Below, piece after piece: positions 1-10,520 of a DNA stretch of 23,551 nt. A program made the position numbers and the translations under genes. The notes under the pieces are model-generated. The model saw only the letters and a program-made list of their open reading frames with translations, was not told the DNA's origin and did no database searches. This DNA comes from Paraglomus occultum. Taxonomy: Eukaryota; Glomeromycota; Glomeromycetes; Paraglomerales; Paraglomeraceae. The stretch lies in NCBI GenBank assembly GCA_910592205.1, contig CAJVPJ010000494.1, positions 1-23,551 on the forward strand, read 5' to 3'. The number at the start of each line of letters is the position of its first letter. The stretch's first letter is position 1.

Positions 1-871
1 AAGGAATTTTTAACAGATTAGAAATGTGTATGCGCAATGTACTCGGTCTCAAAGAATCACTTTATCTAATACAACCGTTCTGTCTTCTCTTCCGATATTG
101 TTCATAAGATGTTAGTTAGTAATCGCATTAGGTTATAATGTTGTGGTTACAGAACGGCAGTTTCAAAATTGGGCATATCTCCATTGTCAGCATTTTCTTG
201 TGGTGATGAAGACTTTGTCGTAATTCGCGTTAACGTGAAAGTCATCCTAAATGATTTATTGTGACAAAAGTGGCAAACTAACTTTAGGATATAAAGCGAT
301 TTGTTACCGTGTCTGTTTGAATTAGTATACGTGTGTAATACAGGATTTTTTGGAGACAAATTCATGCACAATAGAACTTTGACCAACCAGAGAATATATC
401 GTTGTTAATTTTACACCACCATTGCTCGGACTAAATTAAGGAATGCAAAAATGTTTTATTGATATCTCCAGTATCTGAAGTGCGATACAAGTAAGTTGCT
501 ATAATAATTACGTAGCCGCCCAACTTTTCCACAATCGGGGCACTGGTGCATAGCCAATAGAGCCAGAGCCAGAAAGCAGCGATGACGGTTTTTTTACATC
601 GCAGGTAAAGAATAAAATTTGCTGTTTCATCTCTTGCGGCAATAACAAGAAGCGTTATTTCTACAAGTAAAATCTTCACGCTTAGAATTTACGTGCTATC
701 CTTTAACTCGGAAACCTGGCTTACATAAAAGTGATATGTATTTCGCAAATATCAATACAGTATATAATAGTAAGCTGCAACAGCCTGTTAAAGTTTAGTT
801 CGACGTTCCTATGAATGTCGAAAACTCTTTTGAACAACCACTCAACAATTCTGCTTTAAAGAAATTATGTA
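1..871. other. AT-rich spacer, no gene seen
   Basis: Both strands carry only scattered frames of up to about 80 codons, none with recognisable motifs, splice-site support or protein-like composition. I see no RNA gene and no repeat. The right edge abuts a transposase relic, so part of this stretch could be eroded transposon flank, but no terminal repeat is visible. Confidence 0.5.
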
Positions 872-1264
872 TTATTTGTTTATGTAGAATAGATATTTGT
901 TCAAAAGTTCGAAATTGTCGTCTTTCCATTCCATCATATAGCGATTTATAAACCGTTTAGATCTGAGCGCATATTTTCGTATTGTCTGTAGAGAAATAGA
1001 ATCAAATGTGACCGTTCTAAGTGTAATGCAATCTAGTCGCGTATATCTCTTAGCAGCGCCCCAATATTGCTCAATGAAATGGAATTTGGGGATCTGGGAT
1101 AGAAACCAACTTTTGTTTGCTTCAATTATCTCTTGGTGTAGCGGCTTTGTAGCTTTGAAAACTTCTTGCGCTGCAAGAATATGACGTGCACAACAATCAT
1201 TACTCGTTAGATAGGTCTTCTGCTTTTCATCTAATCTATCGTCATTTGAACTATTTGATTTTGG
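872..1264 (-). pseudogene. C-terminal relic of a DDE (Tc1/IS630-like) transposase
   Basis: Reading the minus strand from 1264 down to a TAA at 872-874 gives 130 stop-free codons with no start codon. The frame holds a CCARHIL segment followed, about 40 residues later, by PKFHFIEQYWGAAKRYTR. This pattern (Cys-Cys-Ala-Arg, then a His/Asn-Phe-Ile-Glu-Gln-Phe/Tyr-Trp-Gly block) is the C-terminal part of a family of fungal DDE transposases. The glutamate at codon 1070-1072 would be the third acidic catalytic residue. In family members a Cys-Glu-Leu-Asn stretch usually sits between PKFH and the FIE motif; here it is shortened to PKFH-FIE, so a few residues have been lost. The upstream two thirds, with the two catalytic aspartates, is absent: a TAA lies at 1265-1267 and no continuation was recognised. 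It is a dead fragment. Family assignment rests on motif recognition from memory. Confidence 0.82.
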
Positions 1265-1347
1265 TTATCGAGGAAAATTTTTTTGAAACGATAATTTTAC
1301 TCGCGAAATCAACGATACTATATTTGAGCGTGCTGGAAGAACGGTAA

Positions 1348-1715
1348 AGGGGCGGAGACATTCACAAAGAGTTAGTCATTGCTGAAGGACTAAAGCGTAT
1401 TGTTTACCGCTGGATTGAAGCATTCGGAGCCGGACAATCAAGCATTGAATGAAGATGCACCCCCCGTTCTGGGCGTCCCGCGAGGCTGTTACACCCTTCG
1501 ACCCTTATAAGTGATGACTACCATATCAGCATTGAGAGTATTCAGGAAGTCATTCCATTTCAACTGGAAGCATTGAATCCATCTTGCATAATAAACTTTC
1601 TATCAAGAAAGTATTAGGTCGGCGTCAACAGACTTGACAAGAGTTTTGTTACAAGAAACTTATTGCTGAGCCAGTTGACATGGTTCTCTCGTCAATTTCA
1701 AAACTATACTACTAA
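1348..1715 (+). pseudogene. N-terminal (helix-turn-helix) relic of a mariner-like transposase
   Basis: The plus-strand frame opening at 1348 contains IVYRWIEAFGAGQSSIE, then after small indels an RSGRP motif, then (frame shifted, from 1569) SIESILHNKLSIKKV. This is the order found in mariner transposase DNA-binding regions: a T/I-V-x-x-W-x-x-x-F-x-x-G helix, a linker ending in P-R-S-G-R-P (the GRP AT-hook-like motif), and a second HTH ending in S-V-x-x-I-L-H-x-x-L-x-x-K-K-V. The relic is broken by a TGA after the SIE segment, by a frameshift between the two helical blocks and by a TGA at 1635-1637. No catalytic core follows. It lies in opposite orientation to the neighbouring DDE relic and belongs to a different transposase type, so two separate insertions are implied. 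No terminal repeats were found. Confidence 0.75.
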
Positions 1716-3835
1716 TAACTTCAAACCAAAAGACAAATGTTATGATAAAAGTTTCAACAAGTCATTGAAGAGTCTTCCTGATTCACCCTGGTTAGATAGG
1801 ATTATTCTGCTAATAGATACTTAGTTATTATTATACAGAGAGGCTCAACAAGCACTTTTTTTTTGAATCTTGAAAGGAAGCTTTTGCGTAAATCACAAGT
1901 TATAAAAATTATTTGTTTTGCTAATCTGCTACTCATAACTGTTTTCGAGACTTACTGTTAATAATAAAATATATAGAGAATTACCCGTATATGAAGAATG
2001 ATAATTATAACGAATATGAAAAGCAATATGTTTCCTGGAGATAGGTTGCAACTGTGGTTGCTCAAAAAGGCGCCGAGAGAAAGGTTTGCCGAATTACGCG
2101 AGGCGTTTCAAGCTCTCGCTAGATCTGAACAAGATAGACAGCTGAAAGCAATGAATGGTGGAGAAATAACTGCCAGTCGATGTCTTAAAAAGAAAACGAA
2201 TACTAATAAGAAAACTTTTTATTATTGAGATCGCAATACGCCTCTTTGTCAGAAAAACAAGTTGGAAAATGTCAGAAATCACTTGGCGACGAATGGTATA
2301 ATACCGCACGTTTATGATAATGTAAAAAAGTACCGCATTGCTTGCCACGCAACGGTTTTATTTTGTAATTTTACATTAAAACGTAATGACTTGTCACTAT
2401 CATAAAGCTGCTTATAGTAAGCGACATGAGATTATTCATTCTTCACTTGACAAATTAAAAAGTATCCCAAGTTTAAATAACATAGCGCAAAAAATTTTGG
2501 GCTTGCAAAATTTCTTCTGACGAAATTTTAAAAGATGCCGCAAAAAGAATCAATTTGCCAAATTACCCTAAAATTTCGAATTTAAAGACCATAGCCGAAC
2601 GGCGATGTTTATACTAATTCTATTTTATAATTCCTTTTCGATTTGCATACACCTATTACAAATGTGCTAGTTATTAATTCTGAACATCAAAATTATAAAC
2701 GACTCAATAAAATTTTCACTTAGTAAGAACTTTAACTTTATCAAAATTACCAAACATTCAAGTACACTCTTACCTGCTGGAGATCTGCCTAAACCGAGAA
2801 ATATTAACCGTCTTCGTGAAACCAATCTTCTTCACTTTACCTTATGTCGCCAAGGAAATAATACTAGGCAAATCTTATTGGCAACGTAAAAATTATTCAC
2901 GTTGAAATAATGTTACAAAGACTTTTAAATTAGTATTCACTATTATTAATTTTTATAATTTTCGTTAAAATTCAACAATCTTTTTAAAAATCAACTAATA
3001 CACTTTTTCACCTTTAAGTGACGAAAATCAAAACACTTTAAAGGAAATTTAACAACTAAGAGCCGGAAAATTACGTAACGGTTTATCTGCGAGAATTTTT
3101 TTAGCGCAAAGTAAGGATACTGAGATTATTTCAGCAAGTGATAAAATGTGACTATAATTAAAGCTGAAAATTATTAATAATATCCCAACAAGATCAATCA
3201 ATAAATTTGAATGCTCTTTGTTTTGTTTGGCATTGGACTGTACTACCTCTACGTGTATGAGTACCCTCGAAACTGAATTTTTTGGCAGTATATAGCAGCA
3301 ATTATTCCTCCATTGCCATTTCCTTTATTATCTTTTTTATTAATGATATCCTTTACTCTCTTTTCCCTCTTTCTGTATCAGTCAAACGTCTAACAACATG
3401 TGACATAGCATTCTTTTCCATATATATGACTGGACATTTTGACACTTCAAGAGAATCTCCAAGCGTGTGCACCATTAGACCCATATATTAATATTCCCAG
3501 AGAAAAAATAATCTAAAAGATCTTTCCATAGTTGACCTCCAACAATAATTGTATGTAACCGATAGAAGGATACCTCAAATGTATCAATTACGATGAGCGG
3601 ATTGTTCGATTTATTTCGATCGCCCGATCAGGATCCGTAATATTTGTATTCTAATTCTGACAGTTTGTAATTTTTGAACTGCTATCAAACTTTTCCGCTA
3701 AATGTTCCAGACTTCTCACCGAAAATCTATTTGCGTATGCAACTCATCTTCCGGACGAAAATTTTTAAAATTATCGCCGAAAGTGTTCACTTTTATTTGC
3801 TTACATAAATACGGTTTAGAAGCAATGTTGATATT
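1716..3835. other. AT-rich spacer, no supported gene
   Basis: An ATG frame at 1998-2228 (+, 76 codons) has a charged helical middle (around RERFAELREAFQALARSEQ), and a 44-codon ATG frame lies at 2386-2520 (+). Neither is recognised, and both are within chance expectation for this base composition. Longer AT-rich stretches (2880-3180) show nothing but homopolymer runs. I see no RNA gene. Confidence 0.45.
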
Positions 3836-3837
3836 CT

Positions 3838-3985
3838 GTTGAGTAGGTGCCCTAGATGGGAATGTCCGATCACGAGTTTACAAAGACCCTGTTCCTTCTC
3901 AACCAACAGTAAAGGCTTGAGAAAGACACTATCCAAATGTATAAAAGCCCCAAGCTAGTGAAATAAAGCTATTTCTATCTGTTAG
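3838..3985 (+). promoter_or_regulatory. TATA/AATAAA cassette, possible short solo LTR or orphan promoter
   Basis: A clean TATAAAAG box lies at 3940-3947, followed 15 bases later by AATAAA at 3962-3967. The block begins with TGTTGAG near 3838, the kind of TG start found on LTRs. A TATA box and a polyadenylation hexamer packed so closely fit an LTR, but I could not find a matching CA end or a target-site duplication, and there is only one copy here. It could equally be chance or an eroded promoter. Confidence 0.25.
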
Positions 3986-4849
3986 TAAATATCGCAGAAA
4001 TCAATTAGTCTTTTCGAAGATATGAAAAAGCAGTGTAGATTTCTGCTGTATCGTTGGGTTCAATTACTTTAAATTCCTTATTATCGAAAATTTTTTCTGA
4101 CAAACGAGTACTGCAATATTTTACCTTTACTGATAAATTTTAGTAACTCCATTTTCTCGACCTCAAGCTTGGCTTTTTTTTTTAACTAAAAAGCTTAACT
4201 TCTCTTCTTTTAATAAATCAAGCTCGGACGACAGGATTGAGAGAATATATTTATAAGCGACGGAAATTGTGTGGCAAATGTAAGACTTGCTTTATTAACA
4301 CAGTGAATAAAAATTAAATACAAAATCGGGGACATACTGACTCGAAAAAGTTGACGAACCGTTAACATCCTAATGTATTCAACCATGAAATTAGTACAAC
4401 TCTTATACCGTGTAACGATATGCCCACACGTTCACATGACGCATAATAGTATCCGTATTTGTGCCGCGGCAATATCACGTTATTCAAAACGAAGTTCAAA
4501 TATAGTGCGTGCATCACTTTCCGGGCATTGTAGTTAAAAACTAATACAAAGTCTAATTATTACTTGAAGAAAATTAAGGAAATAAAGGAAAGCGATTTAT
4601 ATAATACAAGCAGAATAGATTACTTGACACATTATCGAACTATATTAAGCGAATAATTATTGTAATGTCACTGGAATACTCGCGGGACAAGAGGCGGATA
4701 TCCCTAATTTATATAGGAATTAGCGGTTTTACAACAATATCGAATAATTTACCAGGGGACAAATTACAACGTGTATTTAAGAGTTATAAGAAACTATTCG
4801 TTTATCTATAATAATAAAGGAATCGAAAGTATGCTTGAATACATTGAAT
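3986..4849. other. Downstream (3') flank of the bHLH gene, no gene seen
   Basis: AT-rich DNA with no recognisable frame. It lies 3' of the minus-strand bHLH gene, so its right part should hold that gene's 3' UTR and polyadenylation site. I saw no strong AATAAA on the minus strand close to the stop codon. Confidence 0.45.
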
Positions 4850-6462
4850 CTAGCGGAAAGATTGTTGGGTTTGAGCGTTATCGGCCATATAGTACATATT
4901 CTGCATTTGTTGAGGCATTATTTGTTGTTGAGCATGATTTATACCGAGCATGTTTGGTAGCATGCCGTATGAAGGGCCCATCGGCATCGGGCCCACTCGT
5001 GTGTGAGGGAAATTGAGTCCAAAATGGGAATGAGAATGATGAGGAAAGAGACGTTTGCCTGAACGAAGCTCCAACTCAACTCGAGTTTCCAATATATTGG
5101 CGCGTTCCTTCAAATTTCTATTTCGCCGTTCTAGATACTTGATATAGTCAACTGCTTTGAATAAGATGGTTGATTTGGAATTGTTGACGTTCTTCAGCGT
5201 GGGTATGATATCCGTGAGTTCTTTGAAACCGGCTCGAATTGTATTACGACGCTTTTGTTCTGACGCAATATGATTTGCGCGCTTCTCTTCTTCTGTTAAC
5301 AATTCTTTGTATGGTTTCCGTGAAGATTTCGCCGATATCAATTTTCCGTCTACTTTCATATCTATTGCGTTATCAAAATTGGAGGAAGTTTCATCAAATT
5401 CAGATGAATCATGCGGCTCTCGTTTCGGTTCCACTTCATGGGAAGATGAAGCTGGACTTGAAGGAGTGGCTGGCTTATCATTAGCTGCCGAAGAACGATG
5501 ATCTTCCTTAGATGAATTGCCATTACGGTTGTCACCGTCAATGGACAAACATGAGATTTCCATCGTTGGAGGTATATCGTCTGGCTTGGGACTGGATGCT
5601 GACGAAGAAGATTGTGAATTCCGCCGCGACAATGGTTTGGTCTGAATTTGACTTAACCGTGGGTTGGAAGCCCGGCGTGATGATTCTAAAGATTTGTCAA
5701 CGTCGTCACCTGATTTGCGTTTAGCCGGAATTGAAGATATGGGATCACCAGAAGCTAATTGATTATTCTTCTGTTTTGGCGAAGACGATAGCACTAAATT
5801 CTGAGTACGCGGTGATAAGCTCGTCGAGCTTGAGACTGTTGGTTGGTGTGATGACGATGAACTAGATGTTCCAATTTCAAAGGGGCTATCAAGCGAAAAG
5901 AGTGAATCGTTCATATCATTTGGTGGGAGATAAGGTGGTAATTGGGGTAAATCGTTTGGAAGTTCGGGATTGAACATAAAATCGGGATTTTCTTCAAGGG
6001 GACGAAGGAATGATCCGAAGATGAACTCATGCTCAGCGGGACTCAGAAGTTGCTGGTTCTGGCCAAAGTCATTGTTCTGTCCAAAAATTGGAAAATTAGA
6101 CAAATCTGGTAGATTCCAGTCATATTTGAAATCTATATAATGGGACGGACATAATTCACACATTAGTGAACATTGTAAGTAATTTAGCCTTTGTAACAGA
6201 TATACTATCATAACGACGTTATCTGGCCCAATTAACAACTTATCCAACATAATTTTTCTAGATAACTATTGGAGTATTTTCTACGCTGCTCTTCTAGAGT
6301 CTATCTTATTCTTTCGTCTCCCATTCTCCCGTTTAGTCTCTCAGTGTTAAAACAAGACAGTTTACCTTCAAAAGGTGGTGGCTCACTCATATCTCCCTGT
6401 GCCATATTCGAAACCAGAAAATCGTTTTCCAGTCTTTCACTTCTCATACTTGACATTGACAT
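4850..6462 (-). CDS. bHLH transcription factor, class-B E-box type, two exons in the model used
   Basis: Nuclear sequence-specific DNA-binding protein. The model joins exon 1 (6462-6366) to exon 2 (6132-4850) through a 233-nt GT...AG intron (6365-6133), giving 459 residues. The codon split across the junction (G + AT) restores Asp, so the frame is kept. In order: a proline/acidic N-terminal part with LLSPAEHEF around residue 62; a Ser-rich low-complexity stretch (about 120-275); and a bHLH at about 314-367. The basic region has His320, Glu324 and Arg328, the class-B signature for CACGTG contacts. Position 327 is Arg, not the Tyr that marks SREBPs. A charged coiled-coil-like extension follows to about 390, then a His/Met/Gln-rich tail. 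Any dimer partner is unknown. The start is uncertain: in-frame ATGs at 6462, 6405 and 6390 are possible. An alternative first exon at 6635-6450 spliced to 6396-6366 (53-nt intron) also keeps frame and would give 499 residues. Confidence 0.88.
6133..6365 (-). other. Intron of the bHLH gene
   Basis: On the minus strand the donor is GAAG/GTAAAC at 6366/6365 and the acceptor is TTATATAG/ATTTC at 6133/6132, with a CACTAATG branch-point-like sequence about 30 bases before the acceptor. The continuous frame running through the intron from an ATG at 6250 encodes a hydrophobic, Cys-containing stretch unlike the rest of the protein. The spliced form instead joins an SEPPPFE stretch smoothly to DFKYDWNLPDL, which is why I prefer splicing over the 6250 start. 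Confidence 0.75.
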
Positions 6463-6700
6463 TTCGTCTGATATTGATTCTGTGGGTAATGTATTTCCGA
6501 ATCTGATGTCGTCCGAGTGTCCTGTGGAGGAGCGAAGGAGGACGAGAGGAGTTGTTCCTTGCCGGTAGTAGAAATGTTTTCTCCGTTATAACAGGAGCTT
6601 TGTTGCATTGGTTGTAGTTGTATTGCAGATTTCATGAGGGGGGGTTTTTTTGTTATTAGTTTTATGGGTTTCTCACTCCTCGTGATTTATCTTACGAGTC
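6463..6700 (-). promoter_or_regulatory. 5' leader / proximal promoter of the bHLH gene, or an alternative first exon
   Basis: On the minus strand this stretch begins with a run of As and seven Cs just before an ATG at 6635, a pyrimidine-rich leader as is common at fungal transcription starts. The ATG at 6635 opens a 63-codon frame, rich in Gln and Ser, that ends at 6444 and overlaps the 6462 start codon in another frame. If transcripts include it, it is either a coding first exon spliced at 6450/6396 or an overlapping upstream ORF that would repress the downstream start. Confidence 0.45.
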
Positions 6701-9421
6701 CTGCTTGCGTTTCCCTGTGTATTGAGCCTCGTGGACTTTTTTATTGTTTGGGTAGTTTGTGTGTTGGGAATAGTGTAATAGAGTATATAGTTTTTAGTAA
6801 GTTTATATATTGCTTTGACCAAAACTATTGACGAGCAAGCTTTCTATTAAATAAGTTACAAAATTTGGGAAGGAAGTCTAGTGGGTTAAAAATGTCTAAC
6901 GTGAGAAAATGGATGTAAGAAATGGTCTAAAAAGACAGGCTAATTGCACCTATTTGAAGGGATTTCAGAAAAGTGAGTAGGCTATATATAAATACGTTAG
7001 TTTTGGTTCCAGAAGCTGGATTATGCCAGATATGAAAGAATATTTACTCTATAGCAATAAAAGCATGTGCATTTTAGAAATGCATGACATTGGGTTTCCG
7101 CACGATATATAGATACAAATTCATACTCACAAGTCTGATTGTTGTAATTGTTTTTACCAGCAACCAACAAGAAGGCTGTTACAAATACGTCTATAATGAC
7201 TCCGGGAGGCGAAAGAAGTGGCAGATAAGGGTAAAAAGGTTATATGGTTTCAATTACTATTACAAGATTATATTTCATAATATAAGTGATAATTAGATGG
7301 TTGGAAGGGATACGAGAATGTGATAACCCAGTTATTATTATTATTTTTTTTTTTTTAATTTTGAATTATTAAAGGGCGAGGTCTTAAAAAAACGTAAGGT
7401 TTCGTTTTTATTATTCCGTAACGGAAGAGAGATAGAGAGAGCGAGAAGACGATGATGAGTTGACTAAGTCCATTTATTATAAGAGAATACTAAACACTTT
7501 TGATTATAGTTCCTATGTTATATTGTGCTATAAAATCTTTCCTTTTGGGATTTCCTCACATCATAAAATACTATTAATAGTTATATAAAAAGTTACATAA
7601 TCACGCGTAGAATTAATATGGTTTGATTCTTGCTTGTTACAAATTGGTTGTAGTAGTTTGGTGAGGGTTAGGTCGTTTCTTTTTAGAGAATGCCGAACCT
7701 TTTCCAACAAGTCTGTGATCAACATGTAAATTTCCCATTGTCAGAGGACGCTTTAGAGTCACCTGATATGTGGCGCTTATTCACCCACCTATCGGTTCAT
7801 AATTTTTTTGTTGAGGAAACTCACGCCCCCTTACTTCTTTCTTCCTTTTTTTTTTCCCCTAATAAACATTACAACTAAATATGGTAGCGTTTTTCAGGAG
7901 GAGTGGGGTCCACGTTTCCGACAAAAGATCCACGGATATTATCAGGGGAATTATACAAGCAATCCTCCAAGTTGGTAGTAATTAGAGACTCCAATCCGAA
8001 AGATGAGCTCGAGGAAATGCTTGCTATACATTAATTAGGTAACAATTGGCATTGTCTTTTTTACTCATCATCAAAACATAATTTTTGAGAGATTTCGTCA
8101 AAGTAGCTAAATCGACTCTCACGTTATTGTTGGGAGCGCTAAGGCTAATTTGGGGCTGATTAATCGCAAGATAAGGGGTGGCGAATAATTGGGGTAAGGA
8201 AGAAAAAAAAACGTTTTATGATGGGCGATTGTGCAGAGGATGAACGTTCTTGTTTGCGTTTATTATCATTTCCGGATTTATATGTGCACATATAAATAAA
8301 ACAAAGAGATAAGGAATAAATATCACATACATATATAATTATTAAATACATGCAAAATATTAATACCGGTTATCAATTATCACTTTGATCAGTAGATCTG
8401 CAATGTTGGAACAAACTTGGCAAGCAAAGAGAATAATTGGATGCACAATTCACCATAAACTGAAATCGTATTCCACAGATAAAAAGCCACATCAGCCGCG
8501 GGTTACCCCAGGTGCGGGAGTCGTGAGTGCAACTTTTATATTTCTGATTGGTTGCATTGAACACATTGAATCTGGAGACTAAATAAAAGACGTCCCCTCA
8601 GTCTTCATTCTACAAGTTCCATAAATAACATATGCTGTATAAACCCTCCGTTCAAGTCCAACCCAATCATGACACGATTCGTTTTCCAAGCATGTGAAAA
8701 TGTTCTCTCCAAAAGCGGGGTAACTTGAACATTCGAGTAGTATGGTCGCACCATTTTGAACACAATGAGGCCAAAAGAGTATGGGAAAAACGCACAATAA
8801 CCATATAAAACTGCCATCTGATTACGTAGCCCAGTGCATATGATACAAATTATCATACACATTCCCCCCACCCCATTATTCACTGCAATTCTTTGTCTTC
8901 AAATACTATTTTTGACTTCGCCATTGTATATTCCTGGCACTAATTCTTAATGTAGACAGTCACACACCAAACATTGCCAACACTTATTGGGTAATCGATC
9001 AACACAGCGCTAAAATAATAATTGTGTGGTGCATATATTCCATGTTCTAAATAGCGACAAGTTGTTGGTTTATTTATCGTATAACAGGGGAAATATTAAT
9101 ATATTTTATCAGTAAGCCGTCACCTTGCATAAAAACCTAATAAGCTTATTTGATATTCGTTGTTTCTTCATGTGATAATCCAAGTGAAAATGGCAAGATC
9201 TCCGTTGGATTACGACTTATCAGTTAAACTTAATATCCTTTTCGGATTTGCCTACGCGAAAATACAAGCCTGCAGGGAAGCAAGAAACATGGTTGAGCTG
9301 AGGAAAATTGTTGGTGGATGACGTTCGACCGTCCGTGACTAAGTAGGGTTAGTAAATGCAATAAAATTTGATAAACTATTCCATACTTACTCTCCACTTG
9401 TGCGTCTCATATATTCAATAA
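6701..9421. other. Long spacer upstream of the bHLH gene, no supported gene
   Basis: Contains an ATT/poly-T tract around 7330-7357, a GA-rich patch near 7422-7450 and several frames of 60-92 codons on both strands (for example 7690-7878 on plus, 8883-8605 on minus). None has a recognisable motif. At 7895-8035 (+) and 8579-8883 (-) more than one frame is open at once, which points to chance or very old relics. The bHLH promoter should lie at the left end. AT-rich TATA-like strings occur near 6785-6810, too far to assign. Confidence 0.4.
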
Positions 9422-10520
9422 ATTGACACTTTATTTATTACATATATTAATTATGCAATTGCTCAAAATGATTTTGACCGCGATAGCCTTGATGGATTTT
9501 ATCAATCTGATGCCCAGATAAATTGCTGCTCTTCATTACCCAAATTTGGTTGCTATCGACGCTTGAATAGAGTCAATTTTTGGTGTCAGGGACGAGTATG
9601 TTCCGATTACGCGGTGATGTTCGTACTGTCAACCGATTCATAAGGACGAGTATAGTACGTTCATGGCGACGTACAATGCATTAGTATATGCATGCCCGTA
9701 CAAGTTAGACAGTAGAGTAAATGATATATTGGGGGATGGACGACAACATAATTTCTGCGAGTGTTCTAATATTATTCGGTATTTAATATGACATGCACCA
9801 CAGTTGATAGCGTTACAGATGAAAATTTTTTTCAACGGGCGTCATTAACTTGGGTTAGCAGTAGTAACACTCGTTCTCTTCTTTCTACCTGCATTCTCAA
9901 CCCCCAACTTTCATATAACTAAATTTGTAAAAAACCAACATGCATTTGAAGAATACGCACGCATTGCGCCCCGAATATCTCAGCGAGGGGATCATCGTCA
10001 TTTCCCGATTGTAAGCCATCCCCGACTTTTAATTTGTCTGTCTCACATATTACAGTCAGATTGAACAATACTCGTGTAAATAATTATTGTTGTCACTTTG
10101 TATATCAGACGTATTTGTACGAGCCGATCTGATTATAATGTATATTCTAGGCTCGAGGAATGCATTCTTGGCCTGGGGATGAGCACAAACTAACGACATT
10201 GCTGATGATCCTAAGGGTGTGAAGCCGAGAGAAGCTTGTTTAATTGAGTATACTATGCGATGATAAACAAGATATTCAAAATGAGGTGATTGAAATAGAC
10301 ATCGGGATAAACACAAGGCACAGACAGGTCAAGGGATTGTTCACTCAGTCCGGCAATGAATTGGATCTGGAAACGTGTGGGAAAGAAAAGAATCATGTCT
10401 ATAGACTTTTTTGAGGATCGTGGATGCGAACGTAGTACTTACTGGTCACTGCATTGCTGTTTCTCGGAACCGAACGAGTCGTTATGGACACTTATGGCAA
10501 TTATGAAGTTGGGGTAGACT
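9422..10520 (+). other. Cluster of start-less open stretches on the plus strand, possible very old coding relic
   Basis: Successive stop-free plus-strand stretches lie at 9422-9640, 9618-9788 and 10244-10411, with others between and after, each in a different frame. Base composition is a little richer in G+C than the flanks, which alone makes stop-free runs more likely. Stretches such as NDFDRDSLDGFYQSDAQ and DKQDIQNEVIEIDIG look protein-like but match no family I know. A relic of a mobile element broken by indels would look like this; so would chance. I do not call a gene. Confidence 0.2.

Noticed and set aside
1998-2228. 76-codon plus-strand frame as a small gene
   Set aside because: The middle looks helical but there is no family match, and a frame of this size is expected by chance many times in a 23.5-kb AT-rich window.
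4771-5724. Several plus-strand frames of 60-80 codons over the bHLH gene
   Set aside because: They are opposite-strand shadows of the bHLH coding sequence, with no motifs of their own.
6133-6250. Start of the bHLH protein at the ATG at 6250
   Set aside because: That N-terminus is hydrophobic and unlike the rest of the protein, and a well-formed intron explains it better.
8651-8665. TTCAAGT string resembling a tRNA T-loop
   Set aside because: The flanking bases do not form a T stem, and no anticodon or acceptor arm can be built.
8373-8883. Overlapping plus and minus frames of 63-92 codons as small genes
   Set aside because: Several frames are open at once, with Cys/Phe/Ile-rich products typical of non-coding AT-rich DNA, and no motif or splice support.
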